Of a stretch of 59,459 bases of DNA, positions 18,573-26,179 are shown in pieces. Position numbers and translations under genes: made by a program. The stretch is from Limnohabitans sp. Rim8 (GTDB lineage Bacteria; Pseudomonadota; Gammaproteobacteria; Burkholderiales; Burkholderiaceae_C), in assembly GCA_945897795.1 (NCBI GenBank), contig CAMDFT010000010.1, forward strand, positions 1-59,459, read 5' to 3'. Numbering within the stretch: the stretch's first letter is position 1; each line of letters starts with the position of its first letter. The notes beneath the pieces were generated by a model, which was given only the letters and a program-made list of their open reading frames with translations, was not told the DNA's origin and made no database searches.

Positions 18573-19013
18573 ATGGCAACTGCGAAAAAAACCCCGGCCA
18601 AAAAAGCTGCAGCACCCGCTAAAAAAGCAGCACCGGCAACGAAGGCTGCACCCGCTAAAAAAGCAGCACCGGCAACCAAGGCTGCACCCGCCAAAAAAGC
18701 GGCTGCACCGGCTAAAAAGGTGGCTGCCAAAGCACCCGCCAAAAAGGCCGCTCCTGCTACCAAGCGCACCCCTAACCCTGCTTTCATGAAGGCACTGACA
18801 CCAAGCGCGGCTCTGGCTGCCGTGGTGGGCGCAGCCCCTCTGCCACGTACCGAAGTGGTCAGCAAAATGTGGGTCTACATCAAGAAACACAAGCTGCAAG
18901 ACAGCGTGAACCGTCGCGCCATCAACGCCGATGACAAGCTCAAGGCCGTTTTCGGCAAGGCGCAAGTCACCATGTTCGAAATGGCTGGCCTGATCGGTAA
19001 GCACCTGAAGTAA
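18573..19013 (+). CDS. Histone H1-like protein with C-terminal SWIB domain
   Basis: The 146-residue protein has two parts. Residues 1 to about 65 are a lysine/alanine/proline-rich tail of repeated AAPAKK/AAPATK units, like eukaryotic H1 tails and bacterial Hc/H1-like proteins, and should bind DNA non-specifically. Residues about 66-146 form a SWIB/MDM2-type domain (ALTPSAALAAVVG, PRTEVVSKMWVYIKKHKLQD, INADDKLKAVFGK, MFEMAGLIGKHLK). The likely role is a nucleoid-associated protein; the SWIB partner is unknown. The ATG at 18573 has AAAGGAAT upstream; a start at 18480 would add an unrelated leader. The tail is encoded by near-identical 36-bp DNA repeats. Confidence 0.9.
   Translation: MATAKKTPAKKAAAPAKKAAPATKAAPAKKAAPATKAAPAKKAAAPAKKVAAKAPAKKAAPATKRTPNPAFMKALTPSAALAAVVGAAPLPRTEVVSKMWVYIKKHKLQDSVNRRAINADDKLKAVFGKAQVTMFEMAGLIGKHLK
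18612..18683 (+). repeat. Two 36-bp tandem repeats coding the H1-like tail
   Basis: Units 18612-18647 and 18648-18683 differ at one base and encode the same 12 residues; a degenerate third unit follows from 18684. The near-identity at DNA level points to recent slippage or duplication, so tail length may vary between strains. Confidence 0.85.
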
Positions 19014-19024
19014 TTCAGTCGCTT

Positions 19025-19065
19025 GACCCATAAAAAAACCCGCCTCGGCGGGTTTTTTTATGGGT
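19025..19065. terminator. Strong bidirectional terminator after the H1/SWIB gene
   Basis: A near-perfect inverted repeat: a CCCGCC/GGCGGG core, flanked by A7/T7 tracts and then GACCCAT/ATGGGTC outer arms. It sits between the H1/SWIB stop and the convergent acetolactate-synthase-like gene and can serve both. Confidence 0.92.
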
Positions 19066-19125
19066 CACCTGTCAGCTCGCCAAGCCTGACGTCGACAAGG
19101 CCGGATGAACTTCCAAGCTTGCCAA

Positions 19126-20826
19126 TCAAGTGCGTACTTGACGAGACAAAGCGGCTTGCGTGATGGCACTCAAAGTCCCGCGTGTAGAAATCACCTCTGG
19201 ATCGAGCATGACCTCAATGAGAGTGCCCTGAGGTCGGGCCAATGCAGCCAGCAGCGCCGGCTCAAAAGCGTCGGTCTTCTCGATGCGCACGCCCACGTAA
19301 CCATAAGCCGCAGCCAAAGCGGCAAAGTCGGGGTTTTGGAGCTTCGAGCCCGTCACATGATCAGGGTATTCCCGCTCTTGGTGCATGCGGATGGTGCCGT
19401 ACATGCCGTTGTTCAGCAACACAATGATGCTTTTGCCCCCATGCTGCACTGCCGTGGCCAGCTCTTGGCCGTTCATTAAAAAGTCGCCATCACCAGCGAT
19501 GGTGAAAGCCAAGCGCCCGGTCAACAAGTTGGCCGCAATGCCCGCAGGCACGCCATAACCCATGGCGCCCACCGTGGGGGCCAACTGGGTTTTGTGGCCC
19601 TTGACCAGCCCGTGGTGTTTGTAAAAACGGTGCATCCAGCTGGCAAAGTTGCCCGCACCATTGGTCAGCACCGCGTCAGCTGGCAAATGCTTTTGCAATG
19701 TAGCCACGATGGCCGGCATGTCAATCGTGCCGGGCAATGCCTGGGGCTTGAGGTTGTCCAGGTAATCGTTGTGCGCGGCTTGCGTCCAATCGCTCCAAGG
19801 CAACTCGGTGGGCGCACTCAAGACTTCAAGGCTGCGGGCGGCCGCGTTCATGGTGGCGTTGATGGCCAAATCGGCTTGGTAGACCCGGTTGAGCTCTTCG
19901 GCACTGGCGTGGATGTGCACCAATTTTTGAAGTGTTTTAGGGGCCTGCAGCAAGGTGTAGCCCCCGGTGGTCATTTCCCCCAAGCGTGGGCCGATGGCCA
20001 AAATCAGGTCGGCATCACGAACGCGTTGCGCCAAGCCTGGGCCAATGCCAATGCCCACATCACCGGCATACAGCGGGTGGTGGTTGTCAAACGTGTCCTG
20101 AAATCGGAATGCATTGGTCACGGGCAGCTGCCAATTTTCGGCAAAGCGTTGCAACGCTTGCGCGGCTTGGGGTGTCCAGCCACCGCCACCTGCAATGACC
20201 AAAGGCTTGCGGGCCGCCAGCAGCATGTCGCGCAAGTTACGCAAGGCGCCAGGGTCACTCCAAGCCTGAACGGGCTCCACGCGGCCCAAGGCTTGAGCCT
20301 TCACGGGCTGGGTCAACATGTCTTCGGGTAGCACCAAGACCACCGGCCCGGGCCGCCCGTTCATGGCAGTGGCAAAAGCGCGGGCCACATATTCAGGCAA
20401 GCGCTCGGGGTCGTCCACGCGCTCCACCCGTTTGGCCATGCCTTTGGTCGATGGGCCAAAAAAATGGGTGTAGTCCATTTCCTGAAAGGCTTCACGGTCA
20501 CGGGTGTCGCTGGCCACGTCGCCAACGAACAACACCATGGGCGTGGAGTCCTGGAACGCGGTGTGGACGCCGATCGACGCGTTGGTGGCCCCAGGGCCGC
20601 GCGTGACGAAACAGATCCCGGGCCGACCGGTGAGCTTGCCTTGGGCCTCAGCCATGAAAGCCGCCCCACCCTCCTGGCGGCAGGTCACGAAAGTGAGTTG
20701 GTCACGGTACAGGTGAAAGCCATCAAGCACCGCCAGATAACTCTCACCGGGTACCCCGAAAGCATGGGTAACGCCTTGGGCCAGAAGGCATTCAACAAGC
20801 AGATGTCCAGCAATTTTTGAAGTCAT
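19126..20826 (-). CDS. Thiamine-diphosphate-dependent enzyme, acetolactate synthase-like
   Basis: The 566-residue protein has the three-domain layout of ThDP enzymes. The N-terminal Pyr domain carries the catalytic Glu52 in CRQEGGAAFMAE. A central domain follows (VIAGGGGWTPQ), and the C-terminal PP domain has the cofactor motif starting GDGDFLMNGQE and ending LLNNGMYG. It is closest in look to acetolactate synthase large subunits and their relatives, but no small regulatory subunit lies beside it. It is therefore more likely a catabolic ALS or a related decarboxylase or lyase of unknown substrate. The ATG at 20826 gives the usual start (TSKIAGHLLVECL); upstream in-frame sequence overlaps clpB. 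It lies 74 bases after clpB in the same direction. Confidence 0.85.
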   Translation of the reverse strand: MTSKIAGHLLVECLLAQGVTHAFGVPGESYLAVLDGFHLYRDQLTFVTCRQEGGAAFMAEAQGKLTGRPGICFVTRGPGATNASIGVHTAFQDSTPMVLFVGDVASDTRDREAFQEMDYTHFFGPSTKGMAKRVERVDDPERLPEYVARAFATAMNGRPGPVVLVLPEDMLTQPVKAQALGRVEPVQAWSDPGALRNLRDMLLAARKPLVIAGGGGWTPQAAQALQRFAENWQLPVTNAFRFQDTFDNHHPLYAGDVGIGIGPGLAQRVRDADLILAIGPRLGEMTTGGYTLLQAPKTLQKLVHIHASAEELNRVYQADLAINATMNAAARSLEVLSAPTELPWSDWTQAAHNDYLDNLKPQALPGTIDMPAIVATLQKHLPADAVLTNGAGNFASWMHRFYKHHGLVKGHKTQLAPTVGAMGYGVPAGIAANLLTGRLAFTIAGDGDFLMNGQELATAVQHGGKSIIVLLNNGMYGTIRMHQEREYPDHVTGSKLQNPDFAALAAAYGYVGVRIEKTDAFEPALLAALARPQGTLIEVMLDPEVISTRGTLSAITQAALSRQVRT

Positions 20827-20900
20827 CACCCATTGTGCCAAACGACCCCGAAACCTGTCTGTCACAGCGGTGCAAGCAGGGACCTGCAACGCCGCTGAGA

Positions 20901-23507
20901 TCAGGCTACGTGGTCGGTCACCTTGAACTCGAATTGCCCAGGGTTGTGCACCGGGTCGACGAACACCTCGATGGTGCATTTGGGCGGGAAACGCCCTTCA
21001 AGCAAGAGTTTGGACAAGGGGTTTTCTAGGCGCTGTTGAATCGCCCTTTTCAACGGCCTTGCGCCAAACACCGGATCAAACCCCACCTTGGCCAATTCGG
21101 ACAGGGCCGCCGGGCTGACCTGCAAGTTCAGGTCCATGCGGGCCAAGCGGGTTTTCAAGACGCCCAGTTGGATCTCCGCAATCGCAGCGATGTGCTGCGC
21201 ATCCAGGCTGTGAAAGACCACAGTTTCGTCAATGCGGTTCAAAAACTCGGGTCTGAAATGGGCCTTGAGCTCATCCCACACAGCGTCTTTGATGTCCTCT
21301 GCAGGCTGGCCCACCATGGCCTGAATCAAGTGAGAACCCAGATTGGAGGTCATCACGATCACGGTATTTTTGAAGTCCACCGTTCGGCCCTGCCCATCGG
21401 TCAAACGGCCATCGTCCAGCACCTGCAGCAAAACGTTGAACACGTCGGGGTGGGCTTTTTCCACCTCGTCAAGCAACAAGACGCTGTAAGGCTTGCGGCG
21501 CACGGCCTCGGTCAGATAGCCCCCCTCCTCATAGCCGACGTATCCGGGTGGCGCGCCGATCAGGCGGGCCACCGAGTGCTTTTCCATGAACTCGCTCATG
21601 TCCATGCGGATCAGGTGGTCCTCACTGTCAAACAAAAAGCCAGCAAGCGCTTTGCACAGCTCGGTTTTGCCCACGCCTGTGGGACCCAAAAAGAGGAAAG
21701 AGCCCGTTGGACGGTTCGGATCAGACAGGCCCGAACGCGAGCGGCGAATGGCGTTGGCGACCGCAGCAATGGCTTCGTCCTGGCCCACCACACGTTGGTG
21801 CAGTTTGTCTTCCATCTGCAGCAATTTTTCGCGCTCGCCTTGCATCATCTTGGACACTGGAATGCCTGTAGCGCGGGACACGACTTCGGCTATCTCTTCG
21901 GCTCCCACTTGGGTGCGCAGCAAACGGTGCACCGATTTTTCACCGGGTGCCGCTTCCTTGGCCTGCACTTCTTTGAGGGTTTTTTCCAAGGCGGGCAACT
22001 TGCCATATTGCAACTCGGCCACCTTGTTGAAATCGCCCTTGCGGGTCAGCTCCTCAATTTGCTGCTTGAGCTGGTCGATTTGCTCGCGCACCTGCTGCCC
22101 GCCTTGGGCCTGCGACTTCTCAGCGCGCCAGATTTCTTCCAGGTCAGCGGCTTCTTTTTTCAGCTTGACGATCTCTTCCTCGATCAAGGCAAAGCGTTTT
22201 TGTGAAGACTCGTCGCTTTCTTTGCGCACCGCTTCGCGCTCAATTTGCAGCTGGATCAAACGACGGTCCAGCTTGTCAATCACCTCCGGTTTGGAGTCAA
22301 TTTCAATCTTGATCTTGGCCGCAGCTTCGTCAATGAGATCAATCGCTTTGTCGGGTAAAAAGCGGTCAGTGATGTACCGGTGGCTGAGTTCGGCTGCAGC
22401 CACGATGGCCGGGTCGGTAATGTCCACGCCGTGGTGGATTTCGTACTTCTCTTGCAAGCCGCGCAAGATGGCAATCGTGGCCTCGACGGTGGGTTCGTTG
22501 ACCAAAATTTTCTGGAAACGGCGCTCTAAAGCCGCGTCCTTTTCAATGTATTTGCGGTACTCGTCCAATGTGGTCGCGCCCACACAATGCAACTCGCCCC
22601 GAGCCAGCGCAGGCTTGAGCATGTTGCCAGCGTCCATCGCGCCTTCGGCCTTGCCCGCACCCACCATGGTGTGCAACTCGTCAATGAACACAATGGTCTG
22701 GCCTTCGTCTTTGGCCAGCTCACTGAGCACGGTTTTCAGGCGCTCTTCAAACTCCCCGCGGAATTTGGCCCCGGCCAGCAAAGCCGCCATGTCGAGCGAC
22801 AACACCCGTTTGCCTTTGAGTGAATCAGGCACCTCACCCGAAACGATGCGCTGAGCCAAGCCTTCGACAATCGCTGTCTTGCCTACACCGGGCTCGCCAA
22901 TCAGCACGGGGTTGTTTTTGGTGCGGCGCTGCAAGACCTGGATGGCGCGGCGAATTTCGTCGTCACGACCGATCACAGGGTCAAGCTTGCCGATGCGGGC
23001 GCGCTCGGTCAGGTCGATGCAATATTTTTTGAGCGCCTCGCGCTGGCCTTCGGCATCGGCACTGCCCACACTTTGGCCGCCACGCACCGCCTCGATCGCG
23101 GTTTCCAAGCTCTTGCGGTTCAGGCCATGCTCTTTGGCGATGCGCCCAGCTTCTGACTTGCTTTCGGTCAGCGCCAACAAAAACAATTCACCTGCAATGA
23201 AGGCATCACCTCGCTTGATGGCCTCTTTTTCAGCGGCCTGCAAAAGCTTGACCAGATCCGGACCCACGGTGACCTGGTCTTGTCCGCTGACCTGGGGCAA
23301 ACGCGAGACGGCCAATTCGGCCGCCTGCAACAAAGCGGGCACCCGAACGCCCGCGCGCAACAAAATGGCTTTGGGCCCGTCGTCTTGCTTGAGCATGATG
23401 GCCAGCACATGCACGGGCTCTATGTATGCATGGTCTTTGCCCAAGGCCAGCGACTGGGCGTCTGACAAGGCTTCCTGAAACTTGGTGGTGAGTTTGTCAA
23501 TTCGCAT
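20901..23507 (-). CDS. clpB: Disaggregating chaperone ClpB
   Basis: ClpB is the AAA+ disaggregase that works with DnaK to rescue heat-aggregated proteins. The 868-residue protein has the Clp N-domain (1-145), AAA+ module 1 (Walker A GEPGVGKT, 204-211), the long coiled-coil M domain (about 405-530, typical of ClpB and absent from ClpA) and AAA+ module 2 (GPTGVGKT, 608-615). No IGL/IGF ClpP loop is present. A CTTGAAA hexamer upstream suggests a sigma-32 promoter. The gene is divergent from an unknown 183-residue protein. Confidence 0.98.
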   Translation of the reverse strand: MRIDKLTTKFQEALSDAQSLALGKDHAYIEPVHVLAIMLKQDDGPKAILLRAGVRVPALLQAAELAVSRLPQVSGQDQVTVGPDLVKLLQAAEKEAIKRGDAFIAGELFLLALTESKSEAGRIAKEHGLNRKSLETAIEAVRGGQSVGSADAEGQREALKKYCIDLTERARIGKLDPVIGRDDEIRRAIQVLQRRTKNNPVLIGEPGVGKTAIVEGLAQRIVSGEVPDSLKGKRVLSLDMAALLAGAKFRGEFEERLKTVLSELAKDEGQTIVFIDELHTMVGAGKAEGAMDAGNMLKPALARGELHCVGATTLDEYRKYIEKDAALERRFQKILVNEPTVEATIAILRGLQEKYEIHHGVDITDPAIVAAAELSHRYITDRFLPDKAIDLIDEAAAKIKIEIDSKPEVIDKLDRRLIQLQIEREAVRKESDESSQKRFALIEEEIVKLKKEAADLEEIWRAEKSQAQGGQQVREQIDQLKQQIEELTRKGDFNKVAELQYGKLPALEKTLKEVQAKEAAPGEKSVHRLLRTQVGAEEIAEVVSRATGIPVSKMMQGEREKLLQMEDKLHQRVVGQDEAIAAVANAIRRSRSGLSDPNRPTGSFLFLGPTGVGKTELCKALAGFLFDSEDHLIRMDMSEFMEKHSVARLIGAPPGYVGYEEGGYLTEAVRRKPYSVLLLDEVEKAHPDVFNVLLQVLDDGRLTDGQGRTVDFKNTVIVMTSNLGSHLIQAMVGQPAEDIKDAVWDELKAHFRPEFLNRIDETVVFHSLDAQHIAAIAEIQLGVLKTRLARMDLNLQVSPAALSELAKVGFDPVFGARPLKRAIQQRLENPLSKLLLEGRFPPKCTIEVFVDPVHNPGQFEFKVTDHVA

Positions 23508-23529
23508 GTGGGGTTCTCCAATGCCTGTT

Positions 23530-23557
23530 AACTTGTGCTGAAAATGACATTTTCAAG
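23530..23557 (-). promoter_or_regulatory. Candidate heat-shock (sigma-32) promoter of clpB
   Basis: On the minus strand, CTTGAAA (23557-23551) matches the sigma-32 -35 element. CACAAGTT, 13 bases on, is a poor match to the CCCCAT-type -10. Position (about 25-50 bases before the clpB ATG) and the gene's identity support it. Confidence 0.45.
23539..23555. promoter_or_regulatory. Perfect 17-base palindrome in the clpB promoter region
   Basis: TGAAAATG and CATTTTCA flank a single central base. The palindrome overlaps the candidate -35 and spacer of clpB, the place where a repressor would block polymerase. Confidence 0.55.
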
Positions 23558-23570
23558 GGAATGTACAACT

Positions 23571-23582
23571 GGCAATATTGCC
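23571..23582. promoter_or_regulatory. Perfect 12-base palindrome before the 183-residue protein gene
   Basis: GGCAATATTGCC is a perfect palindrome ending 12 bases before the ATG at 23595 and directly followed by TAAAAT, a possible -10. Confidence 0.45.
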
Positions 23583-23594
23583 TAAAATCAAAGC

Positions 23595-24146
23595 ATGAAC
23601 ATTCACCAACTGTCCGTGAACCACGACGAGCGCCAAGACCGCTTGTTGCTTCGTCTGAACACCCAAGACCAGCAGGAGTTTCGTTTCTGGTTGACGCGGC
23701 GCATGGCCCTGCGTTTGATGCCCGCCATCGAACAATCGGCCGTGCGTCTGGAGGCGGCGCAACCGGGCGTCGCGGCCACCGATGCGCCATCGCAAAACCT
23801 GCTGAGTGAACTCAAGCGCGATGCATTCTTGAAAAAAGCCGACTTTGCCACCCCATTTGAAAACCGCGCCACAAAATGGCCGTTGGGGGCAGAACCCCTG
23901 CTCATCACCGATGCCCATCTGACGATAAAGCCCAACGGGGCTTTGGAAATTGCTTTTGAGGACAAGTCCGATCCGGCACAAGCACGCGCTTGTCAGCTGC
24001 ACCTGCAAGTAAGCCTGGTGCACGGCATGCTGCACCTGATCAAGCAAGCCACCGAAAAAGCCGAATGGGGCAATTTGGGCAGCTCCGCCAAAGCGACCGC
24101 CCCAGGGCCTGTGACACCAACTGAGCCGCCTCGCTACGCCCACTGA
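23595..24146 (+). CDS. Conserved-looking protein of unknown function, 183 residues
   Basis: I do not recognise this protein. It starts MNIHQLSVNHDERQDRLLL, is soluble-looking (no signal peptide or membrane segment) and has a basic stretch near residue 35 (WLTRRMALRLMP). The middle has alternating hydrophobic residues of a beta type (LLITDAHLTIKPNGALEIAFED, split over two strands), then a hydrophobic helix (LQVSLVHGMLHLIKQA) and a disordered Pro/Thr-rich end. The reading frame has the same GC-rich codon use as its neighbours, so I believe it is real. The ATG has no ribosome site and only 12 bases separate it from a palindrome. It shares its upstream region with clpB, divergently, which may mean stress-linked expression. 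Confidence 0.75.
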   Translation: MNIHQLSVNHDERQDRLLLRLNTQDQQEFRFWLTRRMALRLMPAIEQSAVRLEAAQPGVAATDAPSQNLLSELKRDAFLKKADFATPFENRATKWPLGAEPLLITDAHLTIKPNGALEIAFEDKSDPAQARACQLHLQVSLVHGMLHLIKQATEKAEWGNLGSSAKATAPGPVTPTEPPRYAH

Positions 24147-24175
24147 TACTGGCCCGTTCAGGGCCCGACCGAAAC

Positions 24176-24664
24176 TCAGCCGTTGAGGGCTTGGATGCCC
24201 CAACGCGCCAAAGCCGCATCGTCAGACACACGGGCATCCACCCAATGCGCCCCTTCCGGGGTTTGCTCTTTTTTCCAAAAAGGTGCCTGTGTTTTGAGGT
24301 AATCCATCAAAAATTCGCAGGCTTTGAAGCTCTCACCGCGGTGCGCCGAGGTCACGACCACCAAGACGATCTGGTCTGCTGGCAACAAACGCCCCACACG
24401 GTGCACCACACGCGCCGCATAAAAATCAAAGCGCTTGTGCGCTTCATCGATCATGGCTTCGATGGATTTTTCGGTCATGCCCGGGTAGTGCTCCAACTCC
24501 ATGGCCTGCACCTCATCACTCGCCTGACCGGTCAGCGCCCGGGTGTCGCGCACCGTGCCCACAAAACTGCACACGGCCCCAACCCGCAAGTCCTGACCCT
24601 GCAAGGCGGCCAACTCGGTGGACATGTCAAAGTCGTGCGTCTGGATGCTGACTCGGGGCGCCAT
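24176..24664 (-). CDS. moaE: Molybdopterin synthase catalytic subunit MoaE
   Basis: MoaE with MoaD converts cyclic pyranopterin monophosphate to molybdopterin by adding two sulfurs. The 162-residue protein contains the family motifs VGAVCSFVGTVRD, MELEHYPGM, VVVTSAHRGESF and the catalytic lysine region FWKKEQTPEG. It starts four bases after the moaD stop and ends the moeA-moaD-moaE run. A GGCCC/GGGCC hairpin lacking a T tract (24151-24165) lies in the gap before the convergent unknown gene. Confidence 0.97.
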   Translation of the reverse strand: MAPRVSIQTHDFDMSTELAALQGQDLRVGAVCSFVGTVRDTRALTGQASDEVQAMELEHYPGMTEKSIEAMIDEAHKRFDFYAARVVHRVGRLLPADQIVLVVVTSAHRGESFKACEFLMDYLKTQAPFWKKEQTPEGAHWVDARVSDDAALARWGIQALNG

Positions 24665-24668
24665 CGCG

Positions 24669-24920
24669 TCAGCCTCCGGTCACGGGTGGAAAAAAGCCGA
24701 CCTCGCAGCCCTCGGTCAGGGCGGCGTTGCCCTGCACCATGAGCTGATTGAGGGCCATGCGCACTGGACGGTCTGGGGACAGACAAGCACGGTAGTGCTC
24801 GCCCCGGGCCATCAACTCGGTTCGCAAAGCGGCCACATCGGCCGTCTGTGTCTCCACGGTCTCGTGCGACAAGCCAATGCTTTCACGCAAAGAGGCGAAA
24901 TAGCGAACTTGCACTTTCAT
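24669..24920 (-). CDS. moaD: Molybdopterin synthase sulfur carrier subunit MoaD
   Basis: MoaD is the small ubiquitin-like sulfur carrier; its C-terminal glycine is thiocarboxylated by MoeB and donates sulfur within MoaE. The 83-residue product starts MKVQVRYFASLRE and ends FFPPVTGG with the required Gly-Gly. The ATG at 24920 overlaps the moeA stop by four bases, which fixes the start. A much longer in-frame extension upstream lies inside moeA and is not real. It lies between moeA and moaE in the same direction. Confidence 0.95.
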   Translation of the reverse strand: MKVQVRYFASLRESIGLSHETVETQTADVAALRTELMARGEHYRACLSPDRPVRMALNQLMVQGNAALTEGCEVGFFPPVTGG

Positions 24921-26173
24921 GCCAAGCACTCCGAAAAAGGCCAAAAATCGACCAGTTGACCGCGCTCTATCGTCTGCCCACCAGGGTTGTCCACCACCCC
25001 ATCGGCCCACACCACCGAGGTCAGCACCCCAGAACTTTGGTTGGGAAAGAGGTCCAGCCCCCCCTGCGGGTTGCGGCGCACACGCAGAAATTCGCGACGC
25101 TTGTCGGCCTTTGGCCACGCAAAGTGAGCCGGCAAGCGTTGGGTGTATGGAACAGACGCGGCCATGCCTTGCAGCTGGCACAGCAAAGGCCTGACCAGGA
25201 GCAAAAAGGTCATGTAACTGGACACCGGGTTGCCAGGCAATCCGACAAAGTGGGCCACGCCCTCGGCAGTCTGACGCAGCACCTGCCCATAGGCAAAGGG
25301 TTTGCCCGGCTTCATGGCGATTTGCCACAGGTTCAACTCGCCCAAGGACTGCACAGCCGGTTTGACGTGGTCTTCTTCGCCCACCGACACCCCGCCGCTG
25401 GTCAAGATCAGGTCGTGGTGATCAGCGGCTGTTTTGAGCGCGGCCACGGTGGCTTCGCGCCGGTCGGGAACGATGCCCAGGTCGCTCACCTCGCAGCCCA
25501 TGCGGTGCAACAAGCTGCGCAGAAAAAAGCGGTTGGAGTTGTAAATGCTGCCCGGAGGCATGTCCTGCGGGGCCACATCGCCCGGCATGACCAACTCGTC
25601 GCCCGTCGAAAACAAGGCCACCCGAGGGCGGCGCAAAACCGGCAGGTGCGCCAGACCCAGGCTCGCGGCCAAGCCCAGTTGGGCAGGTCCCAGTTTTTGA
25701 CCACGGTGCAAAGCCGTCTGGCCCTGGCGGATGTCTTCGCCGCTGCGGCGAATCCACTGCCCGGGTTCGGGCACCACCGAAAAACGCACGGCATCAGACG
25801 CTTCCGGCACAAGCTCGGCTTGCTCTTGCATGACGATGGCGTCTGCGCCTTCGGGCACAGGCGCGCCGGTGAAGATGCGGGCGACTTGGCCCGGGGCCAG
25901 CGGCAGCCCGGTGTGACCGGCGGCGATGCGCTGGGTCACACGCAGTGCGACGCCAGGCTGCAACAAATCGGCACGGCGCACCGCATAGCCGTCCATCGAG
26001 GAATTGTCGAAAGCAGGCACCTGCAAGGCAGAAACCAGGTCTTCGGCCAGCACACGCCCATCGGCATCGAAGGTGGCCACCGACTCGGCGTCGGTCAGGG
26101 GGCAGATGCGCGCAAGCAACGCCTGCAACGCGTCGTCCAAAGACATCAAAGGGGCGCGTGGGGCGGTGCTCAT
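24917..26173 (-). CDS. moeA: Molybdopterin molybdenumtransferase MoeA
   Basis: MoeA inserts molybdate into adenylylated molybdopterin to make the active cofactor. The 418-residue protein shows FDNSSMDGYAVR, RIFTGAPVPEGADAIVMQE, the MoCF-type core ALFSTGDEL and LTSGGVSVGEED, and GLPGNPVSSYMTF. The C-terminal domain IV begins around residue 345. It overlaps moaD by four bases (ATGA), showing translational coupling, and follows thrC by six bases. The threonine and molybdopterin genes therefore appear joined in one transcript. Confidence 0.97.
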   Translation of the reverse strand: MSTAPRAPLMSLDDALQALLARICPLTDAESVATFDADGRVLAEDLVSALQVPAFDNSSMDGYAVRRADLLQPGVALRVTQRIAAGHTGLPLAPGQVARIFTGAPVPEGADAIVMQEQAELVPEASDAVRFSVVPEPGQWIRRSGEDIRQGQTALHRGQKLGPAQLGLAASLGLAHLPVLRRPRVALFSTGDELVMPGDVAPQDMPPGSIYNSNRFFLRSLLHRMGCEVSDLGIVPDRREATVAALKTAADHHDLILTSGGVSVGEEDHVKPAVQSLGELNLWQIAMKPGKPFAYGQVLRQTAEGVAHFVGLPGNPVSSYMTFLLLVRPLLCQLQGMAASVPYTQRLPAHFAWPKADKRREFLRVRRNPQGGLDLFPNQSSGVLTSVVWADGVVDNPGGQTIERGQLVDFWPFSECLA

Positions 26174-26179
26174 GGGCTG

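Noticed and set aside
18612-18720. Tandem repeats that could suggest a CRISPR or minisatellite
   Set aside because: There are no spacers, and the repeats stay in frame and encode the Ala/Pro/Lys tail of the H1-like protein.
2396-23507. clpA and clpB as possible duplicates or assembly repeats
   Set aside because: They differ clearly: ClpA has the IGF ClpP loop and a clpS partner, while ClpB has the long M-domain coiled coil and no such loop.
24921-25328. A long N-terminal extension fused to MoaD
   Set aside because: It lies wholly within moeA in another frame. MoaD's own ATG overlaps the moeA stop and gives the expected 83 residues.
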